From NCBI GenBank assembly GCA_965219565.1, contig OZ244780.1, positions 3,117,807 to 3,181,806 of the forward strand: a stretch of 64,000 bases of DNA, read 5' to 3'. The notes below the pieces were generated by a model, which was not told the origin of the DNA, did no database searches, and was given only the letters and a program-made list of their open reading frames with translations. Origin of the DNA: DAOUJI01 sp965219565. Lineage in GTDB: Bacteria; Chloroflexota; Dehalococcoidia; Lucifugimonadales; JAGWBF01. Positions 25,533-32,506 of this stretch are shown piece by piece; within the stretch, counting starts at the first letter, position 1; every line of letters starts with the position of its first letter. Position numbers and translations under genes: made by a program.

Positions 25533-25606
25533 GGAGGTGATGCAAAGGTTCCATCAAGGGAGAGGGGCATGCAGGTTCAGCTTAGACACGGACCAGGAGG
25601 AAAGCA

Positions 25607-26368
25607 GTGGGCAGACTAGACGGCAAGGTGGCTCTGATAACGGGCGCAGGCAATGGCATGGGACGGGCCGAGGCAAACCTTTTCGCCAGCGAAGGCGCCA
25701 AGGTAGCGGTGGGCGAGATACGGGAGGAGGACGGCAGGCGGGTCGAGGTTGAGATCAAGGAATCTGGCGGTGAGGCCCTCTTCATTCCCATGGACGTGAC
25801 CAAGGAAGAGGACTGGCAGCAGGCCATAGACCGGATAGCCGATGCCTTTGGCAACCTGACCGTCCTGGTCAACAACGCCGGGCTAAGCGGCTCGTGGCAC
25901 CCTGACACCATGAGCGTGGAGGGCTGGGACCGCCTGATGGAGGTGAACACCAAGGGCGCCTTCCTCGGCTGCAAGTACGCCATCCCCAAGATGATAGAAG
26001 CGGGCGGAGGCTCCATCATAAACATCTCCTCCACTGCAGGGCTTACGGCATCGTCGGGCGGCTCAGGGCACCCTGGGTACAACGCCTCCAAGGGGGGCAT
26101 CCGTCTCCTCACCAAGGCGATAGCGGCCCGTCACGGCAAGGACAGCATACGCTGCAATTCGGTGCATCCGGGTTTGCTTCCCGCCATGATAAGCGTCAAC
26201 CCTGAAATACGGGCGCAGCAGGACGCCGAGGGAGTCAGGACGGTGCCTTTGGGCAGGCTGGGTCAGGTGGAAGAGGTGGCCTATCCGGTGCTGTTCCTAG
26301 CCTCCGATGAGTCCTCGTACATCACCGGCGCCGAGATGGTGGTGGACGGAGGCCGCACGGCCATATAA
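25607..26368 (+). CDS. SDR-family NAD-dependent oxidoreductase, array copy 5
   Basis: 253 residues with loop ITGAGNGMGRAEANLF and acidic end of strand 2 at VGEIREED, where Glu replaces the usual Asp; this still favours NAD. The segment NNAGLSGSWHPDTMSVEG and the loop HPGLLPAMISVNPEIRAQQD differ from all other copies. The active site NISSTAGLTASSGGSGHPG-YNASK has two extra residues. The start is GTG 25607, supported by AGGAGGAAAGC 5-11 bp upstream. It ends MVVDGGRTAI, while copies 3 and 6-9 end in Cys-Val or Cys-Ile. Confidence 0.92.
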   Translation: MGRLDGKVALITGAGNGMGRAEANLFASEGAKVAVGEIREEDGRRVEVEIKESGGEALFIPMDVTKEEDWQQAIDRIADAFGNLTVLVNNAGLSGSWHPDTMSVEGWDRLMEVNTKGAFLGCKYAIPKMIEAGGGSIINISSTAGLTASSGGSGHPGYNASKGGIRLLTKAIAARHGKDSIRCNSVHPGLLPAMISVNPEIRAQQDAEGVRTVPLGRLGQVEEVAYPVLFLASDESSYITGAEMVVDGGRTAI

Positions 26369-26374
26369 CAAGGT

Positions 26375-26512
26375 TCACACGCCGGCATTCCGGTGAAGGC
26401 CGGTATCCAGGGAGCCTTATTAGGAGCGGCGCGACGCCCTCACCCCGGCCCTCTCCCAGTGGGAGAGGGAGCAATGTCCCTTCCCCTTTTGGGGGAAGGT
26501 TAGGACGGGGGC
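26375..26512. repeat. interspersed palindromic repeats between array copies 5 and 6
   Basis: GCCGGCATTCCGGTGAAGG and CCGGTATCCAGGG at 26381-26412 belong to the second hairpin family. CCCTCACCCCGGCCCTCTCC, AGTGGGAGAGGGAGC, then CCTTCCCC-TTTT-GGGGGAAGG and GGACGGGGG at 26437-26512 are a full first-family unit. Confidence 0.7.
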
Positions 26513-26553
26513 GAGTGCAACGCGTAAGTCACCAGAAGCGTAAGGAGCGATAA

Positions 26554-27309
26554 ATGGGACGAGTTGACAGCAAAGTGGCCCTTGTTTCGGGGGCGGGCAA
26601 CGGACAAGGCAAGGCCGAGGCTAAGCTCCTCGCCCAGGAGGGCGCCAAAGTGGCCATCGGAGACCTCCGGGATGACGACGGCAAGGCTGTCGCCGAGGAG
26701 ATTAAGCAGTCCGGCGGGGAAGCCATGTTCGTGCACCTGGACGTCACGGACGAGGACAGCTGGATTCAGGCCATCCACACAATAGTGGGAGCCTTCGGCA
26801 AGCTGAACGTGCTGGTCAACAACGCCGGCCTCAGCGGGTCGTCCCAAGCCGACCTGATGGGGACCGATGGGTGGCACAATATCATGGCCGTGAACGCCAC
26901 CGGGCCATTCCTGGGCATAAAACACACCATACCCAGGATGCTGGAGGTCGGCGGCGGCTCCATCGTCAACATCTCGTCCACGTCCGGCCTGGTTGGGAGT
27001 TCGTCGCCCCGGCATCCCGCCTACAACACTTCCAAGGGCGGCGTCCGACTGCTGACCAAGGGCATAGCCGCGGCCTACGCCAAGCAGGGGATACGGTGCA
27101 ACTCAGTGCATCCAGGCATCATGCCGCCCATGACGACGGCCACGGACACCAATCGGGACGCCTCGACGGGAGTGTTCGAAATCGTGCCGATGCGCCGCGC
27201 CGGAAGGGTGGAAGAGGTTGCCTATGCAGTCCTCTTCCTGGCCTCCGATGAAGCTTCCTACATCACCGGAGCGGAGCTGGTGGTGGACGGCGGCATGACC
27301 TGCGTCTAG
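26554..27309 (+). CDS. SDR-family NAD-dependent oxidoreductase, array copy 6
   Basis: 251 residues. Start MGRVDSKVALVSGAGNGQGK: the Gly of the common DGK is Ser and the cofactor loop begins SGAGNGQG. The middle (DVTDEDSWIQAIHTIVGAFG) and NNAGLSGSSQADLMGTDGWHN differ clearly from copies 7-9, but the loop HPGIMPPMTTATDTNRD and the GGMTCV end place it with them. The catalytic YNTSK is intact. ATG start behind TAAGGAGC. Separated by 96 bp from copy 7, with only a degenerate repeat in between. Confidence 0.92.
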   Translation: MGRVDSKVALVSGAGNGQGKAEAKLLAQEGAKVAIGDLRDDDGKAVAEEIKQSGGEAMFVHLDVTDEDSWIQAIHTIVGAFGKLNVLVNNAGLSGSSQADLMGTDGWHNIMAVNATGPFLGIKHTIPRMLEVGGGSIVNISSTSGLVGSSSPRHPAYNTSKGGVRLLTKGIAAAYAKQGIRCNSVHPGIMPPMTTATDTNRDASTGVFEIVPMRRAGRVEEVAYAVLFLASDEASYITGAELVVDGGMTCV

Positions 27310-27405
27310 CTGCGCCTTATATGGTAGGATTGCGTAGCCTTCCCTCGTAGCGGGAGAAGCTCCATTCCAGGGAGAAAAAGAACGACAGACTCCAGGAGGA
27401 CAGAA

Positions 27406-28161
27406 ATGGGCAGAGTCGATGGAAAAGTGGCCTTGGTGACCGGCAGCGGCAACGGGATGGGCAGGGCAGAAGCCAAGATGTTGGCCAGAGAGGGCGCCAA
27501 AGTCGTCGTGGCCGACATCAGGGCGAACGACGCCGAGGCCGTGGCCGCAGAGATCAACGAAACCGGCGGCGAGGCCATTGCAGTCAACCTGGACGTCACC
27601 AGCCCCGAAAGCTGGGCGGCTGCCTTGGACGAGACCGAGGCCAAGCTCGGCAAGCTGAGCATACTGGTCAACAACGCCGGCATTTCCAGCTCCTCCCAGG
27701 CCGACCCCATGGGCATCGAGGGCTACGACCTGATTCTGGACGTAAACGCCAAGGGCACGTTCCTGGGTTGCCGAGAGGCCATACCGAGGATGGTCGAAAA
27801 CGGCGGCGGATCCATCGTCAACATCTCCTCCATCTCAGGCATCATCGGCGTGGGCCTGTCCGGCCACCCGGCCTACAACGTCTCCAAAGGCGGCGTCCGT
27901 CTGCTGACCAAAGCCCTGGCCGCCCGGCACGCCACCGAGGGCATACGCTGCAACTCGGTCCATCCGGGCACCATGCCTCCCATGACCTCCGCCCAGGACC
28001 AGCGCAGGGACGACGCAGCCCCAGCCATGCAGGGCATCCCGATGGGACGCATGGGTGAGGTGGAAGAAGTCGCCTACGCAGTCCTGTTCCTGGCCTCCGA
28101 CGAGGCCTCTTACGTAACCGGCGCCGAGCTGGTGGTGGACGGCGGAGCGACCTGCATCTAA
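27406..28161 (+). CDS. SDR-family NAD-dependent oxidoreductase, array copy 7
   Basis: 251 residues, in the tight group with copies 3, 8 and 9. Loop VTGSGNGMGRAEAKML, VVADIRANDAEAV with Asp37, AKLGKLSILVNNAGISSSSQ, active site NISSISGIIGVGL followed by YNVSK, and loop HPGTMPPMTSAQDQRRDD. The AKLGKLS variation at Ser replaces the Asn seen in the other copies. ATG 27406 with CCAGGAGG upstream. Ends in GGATCI. A repeat unit lies directly after its stop. Confidence 0.92.
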   Translation: MGRVDGKVALVTGSGNGMGRAEAKMLAREGAKVVVADIRANDAEAVAAEINETGGEAIAVNLDVTSPESWAAALDETEAKLGKLSILVNNAGISSSSQADPMGIEGYDLILDVNAKGTFLGCREAIPRMVENGGGSIVNISSISGIIGVGLSGHPAYNVSKGGVRLLTKALAARHATEGIRCNSVHPGTMPPMTSAQDQRRDDAAPAMQGIPMGRMGEVEEVAYAVLFLASDEASYVTGAELVVDGGATCI

Positions 28162-28239
28162 CCCTCACCCCCGGCCCCTCTCCCACAGGTAGAGGGGTGC
28201 ATTCTCCTTCCCCCAGAGGGGGAAGGTTGGGATGGGGGT
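28161..28239. repeat. interspersed palindromic repeat between array copies 7 and 8
   Basis: CCCTCACCCCCGGCCCCTCTCC, AGGTAGAGGGGTGC, then CTTCCCCCAGAGGGGGAAGG and GGGATGGGGG. Same two-hairpin unit as at 23591 and 26437. Confidence 0.7.
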
Positions 28240-28322
28240 GCGTAGGACATTCCAGCTAATATCACCCTCAACCCGGCTCCCCAAGATAGAGGGGAGATTA
28301 TCTGAGACATGGAGGAATAAGA

Positions 28323-29078
28323 ATGGGCAGAGTGGACGGAAAAGTAGCCTTGGTGACCGGCAGCGGGAATGGGCAAGGCAAAGCCGAAGCCAAGATGTTG
28401 GCCCGAGAGGGCGCCAAGGTAGTCGTGGCTGACATCAGGTCCGCAGACGCCGAGGGCGTAGCCGCGGAAATCAACGAGTCTGGCGGTGACGCCATTGCCT
28501 TCGCCCTGGATGTCACCAGCCCCGAAAGCTGGAAGGCTGCACTGGATGAGACCGAGGCGAAGCTGGGCAAGCTGAACATACTGGTCAACAACGCCGGCAT
28601 CTCCAGCTCCTCCCAGGACGACCGCATGGGAATCGAGGGATTCGACCGGATAATGGACGTGAACGCCAAGGGCACATTCCTCGGGTGCCGAGAGGCTATA
28701 CCGCGGATGATAGAAAACGGCGGCGGCGCCATAGTTAACATATCGTCCACCTCAGGCATTATCGGCATGGGGCTCTACGGCCATCCGGGCTACAATACGT
28801 CAAAGGGCGGGGTCCGTCTTTTGACCAAGGCCCTGGCGGCCCGTTACGCCACCCAGGGCATACGGTGCAACTCAGTCCACCCGGGCACGATGCCCCCCAT
28901 GACCTCCGCTCAAGACCAGCGAAGGGACGCAGACTCCCCGTCCATGCAGGGCATCCCCATGGGACGAATGGGCGAGGTGGATGAAGTCGCCTACGCTGTT
29001 CTTTTTATGGCCTCCGATGAAGCCTCGTACATCACCGGCGCGGAGCTGGTGGTGGACGGCGGGATGACCTGCGTCTAA
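28323..29078 (+). CDS. SDR-family NAD-dependent oxidoreductase, array copy 8
   Basis: 251 residues, the closest relative of copy 7. Loop VTGSGNGQGKAEAKML, VVADIRSADAEGV, NNAGISSSSQDDRMGIEGFDR, active site NISSTSGIIGMGL with YNTSK, and loop TMPPMTSAQDQRRDADSPSM. ATG start behind ATGGAGG. Substitutions against copy 7 cluster in the surface helices and in the substrate loop (DDAAPAM against DADSPSM), which suggests recent duplication with slight divergence of specificity. Confidence 0.92.
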   Translation: MGRVDGKVALVTGSGNGQGKAEAKMLAREGAKVVVADIRSADAEGVAAEINESGGDAIAFALDVTSPESWKAALDETEAKLGKLNILVNNAGISSSSQDDRMGIEGFDRIMDVNAKGTFLGCREAIPRMIENGGGAIVNISSTSGIIGMGLYGHPGYNTSKGGVRLLTKALAARYATQGIRCNSVHPGTMPPMTSAQDQRRDADSPSMQGIPMGRMGEVDEVAYAVLFMASDEASYITGAELVVDGGMTCV

Positions 29079-29140
29079 CCCTCACCCCCAGCCCCCATCT
29101 CAATCTTCCCCCTCGGAGGGGGAAGATTGAGATGGGGGTG
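29078..29140. repeat. perfect 22-bp hairpin between array copies 8 and 9
   Basis: The arms at 29092-29113 and 29117-29138 are exact reverse complements (CCCCCATCTCAATC... and ...GATTGAGATGGGGG) with a CGG loop. It follows copy 8 immediately and would form a very strong RNA hairpin, possibly an attenuator or mRNA stabiliser before copy 9. It belongs to the CCCTC/GAGGG repeat family. Confidence 0.8.
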
Positions 29141-29183
29141 AACAAGAGACTGGGGGACATGACATCGTAACGGAGGAACGAAT

Positions 29184-29939
29184 ATGGGCAGAGTAGAAGG
29201 AAAAGTGGTCATGGTCACCGGCAGCGGAAACGGGCAGGGCAAAGCCGAGGCCAAGCTGTTCGCCCAGGAGGGCGCCAAGGTGGCCGTGGCCGACATCAGG
29301 GCCGACGACGCCGCGGCTGTGGCTGCGGAAATCAACGAGACCGGCGGAGAGGCCATATCCATCAACCTGGACGTGACCAGTCCCGAAAGCTGGACAAGCG
29401 CACTGGACGAGTTGGAAGCCAAGCTGGGCAAGCTGAACATCCTGGTGAACAATGCGGCCATATCCAGCTCCTCCCAGGCCGACCCCATGGGTATAGAGGG
29501 CTGGGACCGCATCGTGGGCGTGAACGCCAAGGGTACGTTCCTGGGATGCCGCGAGGCCATACCGAGGATGATTGAAAACGGCGGAGGCTCGATCGTGAAC
29601 ATATCCTCCACGTCCGGTCTGGTGGGGCGGGGAGTTAAGGGCCACCCAGCCTACAACGCATCTAAGGGAGGCGTCCGGCTTCTCACCAAGGCCATTGCCG
29701 CCAGGTACGCCACCCAGGGCATTCGCTGCAACTCGATACACCCAGGCACCATGCCCCCCATGACCACCGCCCAGGACCAGAGCCGGGACCCCTCGTCCTC
29801 CAGCCTCCAGGGAATCCCAATGGCGCGCATGGGACGAGTGGAAGAGGTGGCCTATGCCGTGCTGTTCATGGGCTCGGACGAGGCCTCCTACGTCACCGGC
29901 GCCGAACTGGCCGTCGACGGCGGCATGACCTGCGTCTAG
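29184..29939 (+). CDS. SDR-family NAD-dependent oxidoreductase, array copy 9
   Basis: 251 residues. Similar to copies 3, 7 and 8: VTGSGNGQGKAEAKLF, VAVADIRADDAAAV, SPESWTSALDELEAKLG. Two departures: DGK is EGK at the N-terminus, and the conserved NNAG is NNAA at the coenzyme-binding turn (LVNNAAISSSSQ), a substitution that could alter cofactor geometry. Catalytic YNASK and NISSTSG are intact. The loop TAQDQSRDPSSSSLQ is serine-rich. ATG start with ACGGAGG. It is the last array member; the type I restriction gene starts 24 bp after its stop. Confidence 0.92.
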   Translation: MGRVEGKVVMVTGSGNGQGKAEAKLFAQEGAKVAVADIRADDAAAVAAEINETGGEAISINLDVTSPESWTSALDELEAKLGKLNILVNNAAISSSSQADPMGIEGWDRIVGVNAKGTFLGCREAIPRMIENGGGSIVNISSTSGLVGRGVKGHPAYNASKGGVRLLTKAIAARYATQGIRCNSIHPGTMPPMTTAQDQSRDPSSSSLQGIPMARMGRVEEVAYAVLFMGSDEASYVTGAELAVDGGMTCV

Positions 29940-29963
29940 CGAGGTTTTCCCCGGGATGGGCCT

Positions 29964-32498
29964 ATGAATGAAGCGACAGCACGGCTCAAAATTAACGGGC
30001 TGTTGGAGAAGGCGGGTTGGCGCTTCTTCCAGGAAGGGAACAATCCTGCCAATGTTCGACTTGAACCTCATGTCGCCGTAAAAAAGGCCGATCTCGACAG
30101 GCTTGGCGATGACTTCGAGAAGACCTCTAGCGGCTTCATCGACTTCCTCTTACTGGACTCCAAGGGATTCCCGTTTATCGTTCTCGAGGCCAAGTCCGAG
30201 GAGAAGCAACCGCTTGTCGGTAAGGAACAGGCTCGGAAGTACGCTCGATCACAGAACTGCCGGTTTGTCATTCTATCTAACGGCAACCTCCATTACTTCT
30301 GGGACTTGGAGCGAGGCAACCCATACATCATCACCTCATTCCCGACGCCGGAATCGGTGACCGGCTACAGTAAGGTCCAGCCCAACCCGCAGCGGTTAAT
30401 AGACGAACAGGTCTTGGACGATTACATCGTTCTCACCCAGAGTCCCAACTACGCCTCCGCGGCAGCGTGGACGAACGAGTCTGAGCGGCCCGGCTTCATC
30501 CGAGCCAACAACCTGCGCTTCCTGAGAACTTACCAACTCAGGGCCATTCATGCAATGCAGGAATCGGTGAGGAGCGGCAACGACCGCTTTCTGTTCGAGA
30601 TGGCTACGGGCACCGGCAAGACCCTCACCGCCGCAGCCATCATCAAACTATTCCTACGCTCCAGCAATGCGTCCCGCGTCCTGTTCCTAGTGGACCGTCT
30701 TGAGCTTGAGGAGCAAGCCAGGAAGGTCTTCTCCACTATGCTTTCGGCGGATTACACGACCGTAGTCTACAAAGAAAAACGCAACGATTGGCGTTCAGCG
30801 GAAATAGTCGTTACTACCGTCCAGTCCCTGTTGTTCAATAACAAGTACCAGTCCCTCTTCTCACCGACCGACTTTGACCTTGTAATATCCGACGAAGCCC
30901 ATCGCTCTATCAGCGGCAATGCCCGCGCCGTATTCGACTTCTTCGTAGGCTACAAGCTGGGCCTTACTGCAACTCCCCGTGACTACCTGCGGGGCACGGA
31001 CAAGCCGGGTTCCATCCTGCACGACCCCCGTGAGGCCGAGCGGAGATTGCTGCTGGACACCTATCGCACCTTCGGATGCGAAAGCGGACAGCCTACGTTC
31101 CGGTACTCGCTCCTAGACGGCGTAAGGGACGGTTACTTGATCAATCCGATCCTGGTTGACGCCCGCACCGAAATAACCACCCAGTTGCTGGCTGACCAAG
31201 GTTTCATCGTTTCCTTCACCGACGACACCGGGGAAGAGCATGAAGAGACTTTTAGGCAGCGGGAGTTTGAGAGGCGGTTCTTCTCCGATGCGACAAACCA
31301 AGTCTTTTGCAAGACTTTCCTGGAGAACGCACTTCGGGACCCCATCAGCGGCGAAATCGGAAAGTCCATCGTCTTTGCGGTAAGCCAAAACCACGCAGCA
31401 CGGTTGACGCAGACATTCAATGAAATCGCGGATGTCATGTTTCCGGGGAAGTACCAGTCCAACTTCGCCGTACAGGTCACTTCCCAAGTGCCGGACGCCC
31501 AGCAGTTCACAATCAATTTTGCCAACAACAACCTCATGGGATCCGGCAACTTCTTGTCCGCCTACCGCACCAGCAAGGCGCGGGTCTGCGTAACCGTGGG
31601 GATGATGACCACCGGATACGATTGCACCGACATCCTGAACCTTGGCCTGTTCCGGCCAATCTTCTCGCCGACGGATTTCGTGCAAATCAAGGGCCGGGGC
31701 ACGCGCAGGCACGACTTCCTTGAACAACTTTTTGATTCCAGTATTGCCGAGAGTGTGGCCCAGCCTGAGAAAACAGCGTTCAAACTCTTCGATTTCTTCG
31801 CCAACTGCGAATACTTCGAAACCGAGTTCAACTACGACCAAGCCATCATGCTGCCTCGTGCCCAACCCAGTGACGGCGAGAATGGAGAAGGAGACCAATC
31901 TGCCAAACTGGTCTACGGATACGAACACCTTGGCAAAGACATCCTGTCTACGATAAGGGAAGAGAAGGTCGGCTACGGGGGAATGAAAATCGACCGGATG
32001 CTGTTCGACCGGTTCTCAGATACCGTGCGCGCGAATGACACCGTCAAGAGGGCCATAGAGTCCGGGAACTGGGACCTCGTCATCGACTACGTAAATCGGG
32101 AAGTCTTCGACAAGCCCGAGGACTATTACACTCTGGACAAGCTGCGGAAGGCTGCATCCGTGGACCGCCGCCTGAATCTCCGAGAAATCCTCGAAAAGGT
32201 CTTCGACCTCATACCGGGTTTCAAGTCCAAGGATGAGTTGCTGGAGGAGGAGTTCGCCAAATTCGTCTCCGACCACAAGCCGGAGGACTCCCATGCCATC
32301 CCGGCAATCAAAACCTTTTTCAAGGCGTATATTACCAACGGCCGCACCCGTGACATTATCGACACTAAGCAGTTCACCGACCTGGCAACCAACGCTGTGC
32401 TCTCGATGGAAGATTACCGCTCAGTCCCCCAGAAATACCGTGTCCTTGTTCCTGAGTATGTCAAGGATTACGTCTCGTTGAACCAGTTCGCTATGTAG
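29964..32498 (+). CDS. hsdR: type I restriction endonuclease subunit R (HsdR, EcoEI-like)
   Basis: DNA-translocating and cleaving subunit of a type I restriction system, 844 residues. The N-terminal nuclease domain has Asp60, Glu75 and Lys77 in GFIDFLLLDSKGF and LEAKS, the PD-(D/E)XK site. The SF2 helicase core has Walker A MATGTGKT at 213-220, DEAH at 310-313 and LTATP at 334-338. The second RecA lobe includes VGMMTTGYDC and QIKGRGTRR. The C-terminal region has the helical EcoEI-type domain that contacts the methylase. ATG 29964 has a weak GGGATGGG upstream. It precedes the modification/specificity gene by 8 bp. Codon usage is less GC-biased than in the adjacent dehydrogenases, fitting horizontal acquisition. 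Confidence 0.93.
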   Translation: MNEATARLKINGLLEKAGWRFFQEGNNPANVRLEPHVAVKKADLDRLGDDFEKTSSGFIDFLLLDSKGFPFIVLEAKSEEKQPLVGKEQARKYARSQNCRFVILSNGNLHYFWDLERGNPYIITSFPTPESVTGYSKVQPNPQRLIDEQVLDDYIVLTQSPNYASAAAWTNESERPGFIRANNLRFLRTYQLRAIHAMQESVRSGNDRFLFEMATGTGKTLTAAAIIKLFLRSSNASRVLFLVDRLELEEQARKVFSTMLSADYTTVVYKEKRNDWRSAEIVVTTVQSLLFNNKYQSLFSPTDFDLVISDEAHRSISGNARAVFDFFVGYKLGLTATPRDYLRGTDKPGSILHDPREAERRLLLDTYRTFGCESGQPTFRYSLLDGVRDGYLINPILVDARTEITTQLLADQGFIVSFTDDTGEEHEETFRQREFERRFFSDATNQVFCKTFLENALRDPISGEIGKSIVFAVSQNHAARLTQTFNEIADVMFPGKYQSNFAVQVTSQVPDAQQFTINFANNNLMGSGNFLSAYRTSKARVCVTVGMMTTGYDCTDILNLGLFRPIFSPTDFVQIKGRGTRRHDFLEQLFDSSIAESVAQPEKTAFKLFDFFANCEYFETEFNYDQAIMLPRAQPSDGENGEGDQSAKLVYGYEHLGKDILSTIREEKVGYGGMKIDRMLFDRFSDTVRANDTVKRAIESGNWDLVIDYVNREVFDKPEDYYTLDKLRKAASVDRRLNLREILEKVFDLIPGFKSKDELLEEEFAKFVSDHKPEDSHAIPAIKTFFKAYITNGRTRDIIDTKQFTDLATNAVLSMEDYRSVPQKYRVLVPEYVKDYVSLNQFAM

Positions 32499-32506
32499 AG
32501 GAAGCC

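Noticed and set aside
21217..29939. SDR array as part of a mycofactocin locus
   Set aside because: The GQG loop recalls mycofactocin SDRs but no mftA-F gene is present in the window and several copies have GMG; kept only as a question.
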